From an uncultured Gammaproteobacteria bacterium (GTDB lineage: Bacteria; Pseudomonadota; Gammaproteobacteria; GCA-002705445; GCA-002716945), in contig CAJWIW010000029.1 in assembly GCA_913041865.1 (NCBI GenBank), positions 1-11,477 on the forward strand: a DNA stretch of 11,477 nt, in the 5' to 3' direction. Positions 1-6,663 of this stretch are shown one piece after another. Both the position numbers and the translations under genes were made by a program. The notes under the pieces were generated by a model that saw only the letters and a list, made by a program, of their open reading frames with translations, was not told where the DNA came from and did not search any database. The number at the start of each line of letters is the position of its first letter. Within the stretch, counting starts at the first letter, position 1.

Positions 1-9
1 ATTTTAGAA

Positions 10-951
10 TCATACTGCTGTTTTCCTCCATGCAAATCCTAGACCACCTAAGACTAATAGCCAAGAAATAAACTCAATCAAACTCGGATCACCATTATAT
101 CCAAAAAGGCCCTTCATTAGTCCACCGACAGCCCCCTTATCATGCAAAACAGGGTAGCTCTTATCTTCATTAATTGGCGGATTTATATCCCATATTCTTG
201 ATGCCCATTTATTTGCACTATTAAGGACTTTGTTACGGTCACTATTTTCTTTGATTTCAAATATCTTTGAGTCTCCATTCATTCTTGTTGCGACGAGACT
301 GTTGCCACTATCAACGACACTCCCACCATAGTATGGTATGACCTTAGCTGACTCTAGCTCATGAACTCCATAGGTAAACATTCCAGCAGCAACAAATATC
401 AGAATGACAGAAGTCACATTAAAAAATGTCTTTAGGGGGACTTTTCTTCCTTGTACAAAAATCATAAAAGCAACACCAAGCCCTAAAGCAGCACCGATAA
501 GCGAAAGCGTAATATTAAGACTACCTTCCTTTATTATTATGCTATAAAGAAAGAGAATGGTCTCTATACCCTCTCTAAAAACAGAGATAAATGACAATGC
601 AAATATTCCATATCCCACCTTGTCTCCAGATAATGCCTTGTCTGCCTGTTCTTTAAGATCTTCTGCTATATTTCTATTTTTCGCCATCCAAACGATCATC
701 GTACCTAGCATTGCCGCAGCGAGTATCATTACTATACCCTCAAATAATTTCGCAGCTCTTCCCTCAAATCCATCAGCAAATATTTGGAAGAGTATGGATC
801 CCAATATACTAGCAACGATAGCAGCTGTAACGCCCTGCCAGAGCCATTTGATAGCACCATGCTGCTCTGTTTTGTTGAGATAGGTATAAAGAATTCCTAC
901 AATAAGCGCTCCCTCAAGAACCTCTCTAAAAACAATAATTAATTCAGCCAT
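10..951 (-). CDS. FTR1/EfeU-family iron permease
   Basis: A 313-residue polytopic inner-membrane protein predicted to import iron. It carries the two REXXE iron-binding motifs that define the FTR1/EfeU family: R9-E10-V-L-E13 in the first helix and R126-E127-G-I-E130 in a central helix. It also has the family's conserved F-E-G segment (E71) and a GVHELESAKVIP segment that matches the GVHEL..A..IP block of FTR1 proteins. Several hydrophobic helices and a C-terminal helix (about 290-308) fit the usual seven-helix topology. A soluble insert of roughly 80 residues before the last helix is rich in charged residues and probably faces the periplasm. No EfeO or EfeB partner is visible here, although DNA to the left is outside the window. 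The start is the only plausible one, because the first REXXE motif begins at residue 9. It has no convincing Shine-Dalgarno sequence. A Fur-like palindrome about 135 bp upstream suggests iron repression. Family assignment is firm; transport in vivo is inferred. Confidence 0.93.
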   Translation of the reverse strand: MAELIIVFREVLEGALIVGILYTYLNKTEQHGAIKWLWQGVTAAIVASILGSILFQIFADGFEGRAAKLFEGIVMILAAAMLGTMIVWMAKNRNIAEDLKEQADKALSGDKVGYGIFALSFISVFREGIETILFLYSIIIKEGSLNITLSLIGAALGLGVAFMIFVQGRKVPLKTFFNVTSVILIFVAAGMFTYGVHELESAKVIPYYGGSVVDSGNSLVATRMNGDSKIFEIKENSDRNKVLNSANKWASRIWDINPPINEDKSYPVLHDKGAVGGLMKGLFGYNGDPSLIEFISWLLVLGGLGFAWRKTAV

Positions 952-1085
952 ACGATTTTTTCTGACAACAGGGCCCTAACTCAAAGATGGAACCTATTCT
1001 TGGAGTTTAGACTTATATATAAATCGAGCAAGAGCCCTTAATTGTCAGTATTTTTTTCTATATTAACTCTATTTGTTAATGTTAT

Positions 1086-1100
1086 TGAGACTTAGTCTCA
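1086..1100 (-). promoter_or_regulatory. Putative Fur box upstream of the iron permease
   Basis: On the minus strand this reads TGAGACT-A-AGTCTCA, a perfect 7-1-7 palindrome. The classical Fur box has the same 7-1-7 geometry (TGATAATnATTATCA and variants such as TGAGAATnATTCTCA), and each half site here matches the latter at 6 of 7 positions. It lies 134 bp upstream of the FTR1 start codon in the only sizeable spacer in front of that gene. No strong promoter is visible. Weak candidates on the minus strand are a TAATAT near 1060, which would place the box at the -35 region, and a CTGACA at 1043-1048 with TATATA near 1016-1021 at a long spacing. Regulation by Fur is inferred from motif shape plus the gene's function. 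Confidence 0.6.
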
Positions 1101-1122
1101 TTAAAGTTAAGGAAACTTTAAT
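1100..1122. repeat. 9-bp inverted repeat abutting the Fur-like palindrome
   Basis: Perfect inverted repeat with arms ATTAAAGTT (1100-1108) and AACTTTAAT (1114-1122) around a 5-nt centre. It shares base 1100 with the Fur-like palindrome, so the two form a continuous 37-bp block of dyad symmetry. The stem is AT-rich and no T-tract follows on either strand, so it is unlikely to be a terminator. A second operator site or a transcript hairpin are the alternatives. Confidence 0.45.
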
Positions 1123-1140
1123 CAGTAAGTCAAATAATAT

Positions 1141-1174
1141 ATAAAATAAAAGGGGCTCGACGAAAGGAGCCCCC
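1141..1174 (-). terminator. Rho-independent terminator of the two-gene operon
   Basis: On the minus strand a GC-rich stem, GGGGCTC pairing with GAGCCCC (1167-1173 and 1152-1158), encloses an 8-nt loop. It is followed by TTTTATTTTAT. It starts 30 bp past the stop codon of the small exported protein gene and ends that transcript. It should separate the operon from the FTR1 promoter region downstream. Confidence 0.88.
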
Positions 1175-1203
1175 TAAATCACTAATTCATTTAAATGAAA
1201 CTT

Positions 1204-1599
1204 TTATTTTTTGGAATGTGAATGTCGCAACTGATACATGCTATCTTTGTGCTCCATGATCATTGAAGTAATTCGGTTACGAACATTCTGCGGAGTTTTT
1301 TCAGCAAACTTTTCATAGCCCTCATTCCATGCTTTTTCAAAAGATGCCATATCTTTGGCTTTGTAATATCCAACTACGTTCCACTCATCTCCCCAGCCAT
1401 GGCTTAACGTACCTACCTCATCAAGCTTACCCTCATCCACTAGCTTATCAAATATAGGGTTCCAGTGTTTTTCCATTAGCTCGTGATATTCATTCATCTT
1501 GCTGAATACTACCTTGTTCTGTGATATGACCATGATCTGGGCCTTGCTATAGGTAACAAACAGTAGACAAACTAAAAAGACTCTATTTATAGATCTCAT
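1204..1599 (-). CDS. Small exported protein, probable ferredoxin-like (NIPSNAP/Dabb-type) fold
   Basis: A 131-residue protein of unknown function. Residues 1-20 look like a Sec signal peptide: a basic start (R2, R6), a hydrophobic core VFLVCLLFV, and a likely cleavage site after K-A-Q. The cysteine in the core is not placed as a lipobox, so a soluble periplasmic protein is more likely than a lipoprotein. The mature part, about 110 residues, alternates strand and helix: a strand ending in VVF, a helix around MNEYHELMEKHWNPIFDKL, a strand with GWGDEWNVVGYY, then a helix around MASFEKAWNEGYEKF. This resembles single-domain dimeric alpha-beta barrel proteins of the NIPSNAP/Dabb/ABM type. The C-terminus is rich in His and Lys. 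It lies 46 bp behind the membrane protein gene, has a perfect SD, and ends at a strong terminator, so it is the second gene of a two-gene operon. No substrate can be inferred; the fold assignment is tentative. Confidence 0.75.
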   Translation of the reverse strand: MRSINRVFLVCLLFVTYSKAQIMVISQNKVVFSKMNEYHELMEKHWNPIFDKLVDEGKLDEVGTLSHGWGDEWNVVGYYKAKDMASFEKAWNEGYEKFAEKTPQNVRNRITSMIMEHKDSMYQLRHSHSKK

Positions 1600-1605
1600 T
1601 TTTGA

Positions 1606-1611
1606 CTCCTT
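1606..1611 (-). promoter_or_regulatory. Shine-Dalgarno site of the small exported protein gene
   Basis: AAGGAG on the minus strand, 6 nt before the ATG at 1597-1599, fixes the start just ahead of the signal peptide. The same hexamer at the same spacing precedes the other gene of this operon, showing that the host uses canonical SD initiation. Confidence 0.85.
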
Positions 1612-1636
1612 TTGTTTAATAATATCTTTTTAAGAG

Positions 1637-1664
1637 ATCTACTGCCTATTCAGAGGCGGTAGAT
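1637..1664 (-). repeat. Hairpin across the stop codon of the membrane protein gene
   Basis: Two 11-bp arms (ATCTACTGCCT at 1637-1647 and AGGCGGTAGAT at 1654-1664) are complementary except at one position and enclose a 6-nt loop. On the minus-strand transcript the exception is a C-A mismatch. The stop codon at 1646-1648 sits at the edge of the loop. No T-tract follows, so this is not a standard terminator. An intercistronic stability or translational-coupling element is possible. Confidence 0.4.
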
Positions 1665-2032
1665 GTGTAAAAAGCAGCGGCAGCCATAATCAAAACAATT
1701 AGCACAGCCGGAAGAGGTGGATTTACTTCAGGATTAAGAATGTGAAGGGCAATGCTCGCCAGGTTGATCACATAAGCGACACCCATTCCAAATAATAATT
1801 TCTTTGCTGGAGCAGTTTCCATTTCTCTATTCAGTAGCGCAACAAAACCAATCGCGATCATGGATGCAGCAAGTGCCTCATGCATATAGACACCTACTTT
1901 TATAGATTCAGGAGTAACCAGACTATCAATAAACGCACCTCCTGTCACAATGTTCTCAGCGCCAATATAAATAGCGACTCCCATCAGAACGTTAATGGCA
2001 CCAATAACTGTTAGAACTAGCTGTGGACTCAT
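1646..2032 (-). CDS. Small four-helix integral membrane protein, function unknown
   Basis: A 128-residue, strongly hydrophobic protein that I do not recognise at family level. Four membrane segments are evident: about residues 4-25 (from PQLVLTVIGAINVLMGVAIYI), 46-66 (around YMHEALAASMIAIGFVALL), 79-98 (around LLFGMGVAYVINLASIALHI) and 107-124 (around LPAVLIVLIMAAAAFYT). A short basic/acidic loop (N-R-E-M-E-T-A-P-A-K-K) lies between helices 2 and 3. Histidines in helix 2 (MHEALAAS) and at the end of helix 3 (LHIL) could bind a ligand or metal, but that is speculation. It is the first gene of an operon with the small exported protein. The AAGGAG SD 6 nt from the ATG settles the start. The stop codon lies inside a hairpin. 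A very AT-rich 146-bp spacer upstream should hold the operon promoter, but no good -35/-10 pair could be picked. Confidence 0.75.
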   Translation of the reverse strand: MSPQLVLTVIGAINVLMGVAIYIGAENIVTGGAFIDSLVTPESIKVGVYMHEALAASMIAIGFVALLNREMETAPAKKLLFGMGVAYVINLASIALHILNPEVNPPLPAVLIVLIMAAAAFYTSTASE

Positions 2033-2038
2033 AGCTTA

Positions 2039-2044
2039 CTCCTT
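2039..2044 (-). promoter_or_regulatory. Shine-Dalgarno site of the small membrane protein gene
   Basis: AAGGAG on the minus strand, 6 nt before the ATG at 2030-2032. Hexamer and spacing are identical to the downstream operon gene, which supports the chosen start. Confidence 0.85.
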
Positions 2045-2124
2045 ACATTTATACTTAATTTAATAAAGACACTAGCAATAGCAAAACCCCAGATAAATGT
2101 GGTCTATATTAAATATATTATATT

Positions 2125-2159
2125 TATATATATATATATATTTGAATTAATATATTAAT
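2125..2159. repeat. (TA)8 tract and 14-bp AT palindrome in the operon's upstream spacer
   Basis: The spacer 2033-2178 separates the GT-C protein gene from the small membrane protein operon and is almost entirely A and T from about 2104. It contains eight uninterrupted TA units (2125-2140) and then a perfect 14-bp palindrome ATTAATATATTAAT (2146-2159). There is no GC-rich terminator behind the GT-C gene. The spacer must therefore serve as a promoter region, act as a weak AT-rich terminator, or allow read-through. Confidence 0.6.
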
Positions 2160-2178
2160 ATTTAATGTATAACTTTAA

Positions 2179-3849
2179 TTATATATCAATATTATTATAA
2201 AATAAATATTGCTTAAGAAGCTCATCTTTCTCATCAAAAAACAAGTATTGGGTATTGTCATTTAGATACTTTTCGTCCATCACCAGTAATACTCGAATAG
2301 CCTGACCGGCTTGGTTTGTTTTCTCAATAAAAATATCACCGACACTTGTTTTGATCATATCACCTGGGCTCAATTTGCTCAATCTAAGTCTTTGCCTATT
2401 TGATCCTAGGAGGCAATGAGAGCTTGATTCACATGCATTAATGGTGAACCTCCCTCTTTCATAGTTAATGGCCGTTGGGAACATGTCTAATTGATGATTA
2501 ATATTTACGGGCCTGATGATCTTTTTATCTTTTTCTTTTAGTTTAAGATAAATGAGCTCCTCAAAACCTGCGACAAATGTCGCAGTTCTATTAATCTTTG
2601 CAGGAAAATTAAGGATTACAAATGTATCTGCATTGTCTTCACCTTCTATATGCTCTACTAGCTGACTCACAAGAACTCTATTGATTCTAGAGTTATCAAG
2701 CCAGATACCATAATTTTTTAGACTACCATAGATACTTAATGCTAGATAAATAGAAATTAATGCCTTTGCGACATTGCCCCTTCCCCAAAGGTTGCAAATA
2801 ATATTTGCGATGAACATCGCAAAGAAAACGGCTGGAATGTACATATACCACCTCATAGCAAGCTTAAAAAGGGGAAGTACAGCGATCAAAAGCAAAGTGA
2901 AAAGAACAATCTCTTGACCTAGCTCTTTTCTTTTTTGAATAGCTAACATAATAACCCGAATTCCAATGGGGATGGTTATGACAAGCAGATACAGCTTGTA
3001 TTCATAGACCATTGCCTCAAAATTATGGTGTCCAAACGGTATGGCCAAAAAGGATGCTGCCTTTATTGCATTGATAAAATAATGGTATATCCCGCCTATG
3101 TTGTAGATATCATCAATCATTAATGGGTTCTTATCAAAAATGATGAGCCTATAGATCAGGAATAATGCCACCACAAACGCACTTGAGGAGATATACCTGG
3201 TGATGATTGGCTTTAGACTAATATCTCGCTCCAGGCTGCATCTATGAAATAAAATCAACCAAAGCTGTGCTAAAGGAAGAGTTACACTAACTTCCTTTGA
3301 AAGAAGTGCTGCAAGAAATGAAGCCTGAGATAATATAAAATATTTTACATCCATGCCTCTAAGATATTTATCGGCCATCATCAATGAAGTCAGGTAGAAA
3401 CTGCACGCGACCATATCCGTTCTTCCACTGATCCAGTAAACAGAGTTGGCCAAAATCGGATGTAATAAAAATATAACTGAACACAAAAAAGAAATATCAA
3501 CCCTCTTAAAGAGCCTAAGCGAAAAATGATATACCAACTGAATATTAACCAAATGTACCAGCGCATTGGTGAGGTGATAGCCAAATGCGTTTGTACCCCA
3601 TAGTGAGTAATCAATCAGATTTATAGTAGACACAATTGGCCGAAAAAGACCGCCTTCATTCAGGAATTCAGCAGATGGGAACCATATATTTCTCAAACTC
3701 TCAAGAAAAGTATATCCCTCCAACAAATGCGCAAACTTTAAATCCTCAGAAACAAAATAAAGCAGTAAAGATGGTAGTAGATATGTCGCCCCAATGATAT
3801 GGAGGCTCGCAGTAGGGGACTCTAATAAAAGACGCTTTATTTTTACCAT
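2179..3849 (-). CDS. GT-C-fold membrane glycosyltransferase-like protein (TMTC/PMT-like)
   Basis: A 556-residue polytopic membrane protein with about ten hydrophobic segments between residues 15 and 385, then a soluble C-terminal part (about 390-556). Motifs match TMTC-type O-mannosyltransferases and related bacterial GT-C proteins: an acidic pair after the first helix (E35-D36, a candidate for the catalytic acidic site of GT-C enzymes); F69-R70-P71; H92..N95...H99 in FGYHLTNALVHLVN; H130-P131; W139-I-S-G-R-T-D145; and S184-K185-E186. GT-C enzymes transfer sugar from a polyprenyl-phosphate donor on the outer face of the membrane. TMTC proteins normally end in TPR repeats; this one does not. 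Its tail instead shows mixed strands and helices and includes two cysteines in NACESSSHCLLG. It starts 40 bp behind the last cyclase gene with no terminator visible, so co-transcription is plausible. There is no SD: the ATG is preceded by a CTCTCTCTTTT run. Acceptor and sugar are unknown. Confidence 0.78.
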   Translation of the reverse strand: MVKIKRLLLESPTASLHIIGATYLLPSLLLYFVSEDLKFAHLLEGYTFLESLRNIWFPSAEFLNEGGLFRPIVSTINLIDYSLWGTNAFGYHLTNALVHLVNIQLVYHFSLRLFKRVDISFLCSVIFLLHPILANSVYWISGRTDMVACSFYLTSLMMADKYLRGMDVKYFILSQASFLAALLSKEVSVTLPLAQLWLILFHRCSLERDISLKPIITRYISSSAFVVALFLIYRLIIFDKNPLMIDDIYNIGGIYHYFINAIKAASFLAIPFGHHNFEAMVYEYKLYLLVITIPIGIRVIMLAIQKRKELGQEIVLFTLLLIAVLPLFKLAMRWYMYIPAVFFAMFIANIICNLWGRGNVAKALISIYLALSIYGSLKNYGIWLDNSRINRVLVSQLVEHIEGEDNADTFVILNFPAKINRTATFVAGFEELIYLKLKEKDKKIIRPVNINHQLDMFPTAINYERGRFTINACESSSHCLLGSNRQRLRLSKLSPGDMIKTSVGDIFIEKTNQAGQAIRVLLVMDEKYLNDNTQYLFFDEKDELLKQYLFYNNIDI

Positions 3850-3889
3850 AAAAGAGAGAGAAAAATACTATATCATAAAATATCTTGAG

Positions 3890-6568
3890 TTAGATATTCA
3901 TTTCCCATTCTTTGATGATTTCTTTAACAATCGGATAGTTGATATACTTCTCAGCAACTTCAGGCTCTAGATCTGATTTGTCTTTCATAACCTGGTCAAA
4001 CGCATTTTTCAAATAAGACCGCTCTCCAAGAAGTTTAAACAGGTAATAATTACCAATATATTTTATATCATCCTTTTCTTTTTCAATTAATTTTTTAAGA
4101 TCAGCTATATCATATTCTCTTTTGAGTTCCTTGAGGCATAAAAAATAAATATTAGTGTCAAACAAATCGAGTTCTTCGCCCATTTCTTTTAGAGCAACAA
4201 TAGCGGGATCCATATACTCATCAACTGCGGTCTTATATTCCTGTTTGAAAAAATAAATAGTACCTGTAAAAAACTGGGTCCATGGAATACGCTTAGGCTT
4301 AGTGTCATTTACTTCATTTAAAAATGCAGATGATTTTATTATCATCTCTAGACTATTATCTATATCACCTTTAGTTAGATAATACCCCGATAACTCATAG
4401 TACAGAGGCCACATCCTAGACATATTCCCTAGCTCCTGTGTTATCTCAATAGCACGGTTTAGGTATACGATAGCGCTGTCAAGATCTCCACGTTCAGAGT
4501 GGTTCCTTGCTGTCCAATAGAAATTATCTGCCAGCTTATCGGGGACATTTAACTCTTTTATAATTTTTCTTGCTAGGGATAGATTTTTGAATGCCATTGA
4601 ATATTCTTCATTTCCTCTGTGGTAATCACTTATCATTCTGTAAGAATTCACTATCAAATTTTTATTATCCATCTCAACACTTAGGTCAAGAGCTTTGTTA
4701 TATATTTCAAAACTTTTTTTATTATCCTTTTTAAAAAAATATGTTGATCCTATAGCATGATACATACCCACTTGCATTTGTTTATCACCTAGTTTTTTAT
4801 AGATCTCCAGTGCTTGATCATACTTTTGCAGTGCTATATCATGCTCTTTCTTCGTTGCATGGTAGCCAGCAATATTTGATAAAGCATAACCCTGACCATT
4901 TTTATCTTCAATCTCAATTGCAACAGCAAGGGATTTTTTTGCATAATCAAACCAAATATCGATCTCACCATTACTTTGATATACTGAACCAATATTAATA
5001 AATGCATATACAAGCGTTGACTTATCATTTAGTTCCTCTGCAATTGCCAACATCTCTTTCATGTATTTGAGGCCTTTGTCAGTATCACCCTTATTAGTAT
5101 AGGTAATAGAAAGATTGTTTAAGAAATAGGTTTGAAGCATTTTGTCCCCAATCTCGTTTGCTATTTCAGCTCCTTTTTTATAATATTCTTGAGCTTTATC
5201 AATGTCTCCATCTCGATACCAGTAGGCTGTTCCAAGGCCATTATAGGCGTAAGCCTCATTAGCTCTATCTTTCTGTTTTATGGCTCTTATTAATGCCTTA
5301 TTATTTAAATCTAAGCATGTATCAAATTCATTTGTATAGGCGTAGGTTTTTGCCAGTTTTATCATTGCAGTAATGAGAGTACTATCAAGCTCTACCGCTT
5401 TCTGATAGAAGCCCCTTGCAACCATCAGATCCTCTAGAGTGACTCTCTTTTCAAACTTATACTGCCCTTTTAGATAGTATTCATAGGCCTCCGGGTTTGA
5501 GGCCACATTCACCTGCTCAACATTCTTTGTAATGATAATATTTAAATTTTCAAGAATGTTAATCGATAAATCATTTTTGATTGTAGCAAGATCTGTCCAA
5601 GCAGTTTGCCATCTGTTAGACCAGACAACTTTATCATTTTTTGTATCAAAAAGCTCCATCGACAACTGAAACATAGTATCCATTTTCCAAAGAGTTCCTT
5701 TTGCAACGTAGCGAACTAGAAGTTTATCCGCAATATCATCATAGCTCATACTAGCATAGTCAAGTTTCTCAATATCATTTAGCCCTGCAACACGAATTAC
5801 ACCTGTGCTAGTCACATCAGATATTAAATCAGAGCTGATACCGTATGCATAAAAGTCATCTTCTGTAGAGCCTTTATTTTCAAAAGGGAGTACCGCGATT
5901 GAGGGAATACTACTTTCACTGGCAGTACCAACACCAATAAAAGAGATGTTGATCCAGAATAATATTCCGATAACTGTCAACAGAGCACCCGTAGCACTAA
6001 AAATATTCCACCTTAAACCTTTTTTCTCAATTTTTGCCTGAACCTTGCTAGCATCTGTTTTAGGAAGGTTGTGAGAGACAATGCAATAAACCTTTACCTC
6101 CTGATTTACCCCTTTTAAATCTGGGGTGCCTAGATATTCAGTATCAAACTCTGGGTCCCTATCAAGAGAACTATTTACCCTCCCACTTATGGCAATACCA
6201 CCTGTTGCAGCAAATGGTTCAATTCTGGATGCTATGTTCACATCATCGCCCACCACGTCATTACCCTGAAAAACTACCTCGCCCTGGTGAATTCCAATCC
6301 TAAGATCAAGAGATTCAATCTCCTTTGTCAGATGCTGAATCTCTATCGCACAGTCGACAGCATCACGGGTTGTCCCAAATGCAAGCAGCAGTCCATCACC
6401 AATTTCTTTAAGCCATTCTCCATTATTTTTTACAACGACGGGCTGTAGCAATTCACGCTGCTTTTCAAGAAGCGCAAGGGCAGCCGGTTCATTATTAGAG
6501 GAAAGTTTGGTGAAGCCAGCTATGTCTGTAAAAACAATAGCCGCAAGTTTTCTTTTGGTATCATTCAT
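3890..6568 (-). CDS. Membrane-anchored class III adenylate cyclase with TolB-like and TPR domains (copy 3 of array)
   Basis: An 892-residue predicted cAMP-forming receptor. Residues 8-165 form a class III cyclase domain. Visible catalytic residues are metal-binding D15 (FTDI) and D58 (KEIGDG), adenine-selecting K54 and D104, and transition-state N111 and R115 (VNIASR). All are present, so activity is expected and ATP is favoured over GTP. A basic linker (K175-R186) precedes one helix at about 189-211. Charge distribution puts the cyclase inside and the rest outside. Residues 221-350 are a TolB/FlgO-like domain (IAVLPFENKG, FYAYGISSDLI, VRYVAKG, VVWSNRW). About ten TPR units of 40 residues follow, from about 397 to 800, many ending in G/N-D-K. 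The C-terminal block ends with KYINYP. It is the last and most divergent array copy visible and is followed after 40 bp by the GT-C gene. The ATG has no SD but lies in the invariant 23-bp start block. Signal sensed and binding partner are unknown. Confidence 0.92.
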   Translation of the reverse strand: MNDTKRKLAAIVFTDIAGFTKLSSNNEPAALALLEKQRELLQPVVVKNNGEWLKEIGDGLLLAFGTTRDAVDCAIEIQHLTKEIESLDLRIGIHQGEVVFQGNDVVGDDVNIASRIEPFAATGGIAISGRVNSSLDRDPEFDTEYLGTPDLKGVNQEVKVYCIVSHNLPKTDASKVQAKIEKKGLRWNIFSATGALLTVIGILFWINISFIGVGTASESSIPSIAVLPFENKGSTEDDFYAYGISSDLISDVTSTGVIRVAGLNDIEKLDYASMSYDDIADKLLVRYVAKGTLWKMDTMFQLSMELFDTKNDKVVWSNRWQTAWTDLATIKNDLSINILENLNIIITKNVEQVNVASNPEAYEYYLKGQYKFEKRVTLEDLMVARGFYQKAVELDSTLITAMIKLAKTYAYTNEFDTCLDLNNKALIRAIKQKDRANEAYAYNGLGTAYWYRDGDIDKAQEYYKKGAEIANEIGDKMLQTYFLNNLSITYTNKGDTDKGLKYMKEMLAIAEELNDKSTLVYAFINIGSVYQSNGEIDIWFDYAKKSLAVAIEIEDKNGQGYALSNIAGYHATKKEHDIALQKYDQALEIYKKLGDKQMQVGMYHAIGSTYFFKKDNKKSFEIYNKALDLSVEMDNKNLIVNSYRMISDYHRGNEEYSMAFKNLSLARKIIKELNVPDKLADNFYWTARNHSERGDLDSAIVYLNRAIEITQELGNMSRMWPLYYELSGYYLTKGDIDNSLEMIIKSSAFLNEVNDTKPKRIPWTQFFTGTIYFFKQEYKTAVDEYMDPAIVALKEMGEELDLFDTNIYFLCLKELKREYDIADLKKLIEKEKDDIKYIGNYYLFKLLGERSYLKNAFDQVMKDKSDLEPEVAEKYINYPIVKEIIKEWEMNI

Positions 6569-6588
6569 TTGGATTTAAATCTAAGAAT
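6566..6588 (-). promoter_or_regulatory. Invariant start-proximal block with GATTTAAATC palindrome, before array copy 3
   Basis: A 23-bp block including the ATG is identical to 9334-9356 in front of array copy 2. It holds the perfect palindrome GATTTAAATC (6572-6581), five bases from the ATG including the G of the adjoining GG, and no Shine-Dalgarno sequence. Possible roles are an operator, or a -10-like element (TAGATT or TTAAAT on the minus strand) for a leaderless or near-leaderless transcript. Confidence 0.5.
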
Positions 6589-6663
6589 CCTAAATGAAAC
6601 AAAAAACCCCATGAGGGGGTCTTTTTATCAAAATGAACCATTATGAAATAGCTATGTGATATT
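6569..6663 (-). repeat. Conserved 95-bp intergenic cassette between array copies 2 and 3
   Basis: The entire spacer aligns with the spacer at 9337-9432. I count about ten differences, including one gap, over 96 columns, which is about 90% identity. In minus-strand order it contains a conserved 3' trailer with TAGCTATTTCATAA, a rho-independent terminator, and the start-proximal palindrome block. Conservation is higher than in the coding regions compared on either side. Confidence 0.85.
6601..6626 (-). terminator. Rho-independent terminator after array copy 2
   Basis: On the minus strand an A-run precedes CCCC, a short loop containing TCAT, GGGG, and then TTTTTTG. The A-run and T-run extend the stem, so it could work on both strands. 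It lies 38 bp past the stop codon of copy 2. It leaves only 32 bp before the copy 3 ATG, so the T-tract overlaps where that gene's -35 region would fall. Confidence 0.85.

Noticed and set aside
557..883. Plus-strand open frame opposite the iron permease
   Set aside because: It lies wholly antisense to a well-supported FTR1 gene and its translation is compositionally biased, without recognisable motifs.
1100..1122. Inverted repeat as a terminator
   Set aside because: The stem is AT-rich and neither strand has a T-tract next to it; a clear terminator already lies at 1141-1174.
3390..3614. Second minus-strand frame inside the GT-C gene
   Set aside because: It is contained in the GT-C coding region in another frame, and the GT-C frame carries the family motifs at these positions.
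4810..5028. Short frames on both strands inside the copy 3 TPR region
   Set aside because: Both overlap intact TPR-coding sequence and show no SD or conserved protein features.
6569..6663. Repeated spacer as a mobile element or attachment site
   Set aside because: It carries no terminal inverted repeats, no target duplications and no integrase nearby; its two copies occupy the same position between paralogues, which tandem duplication explains.
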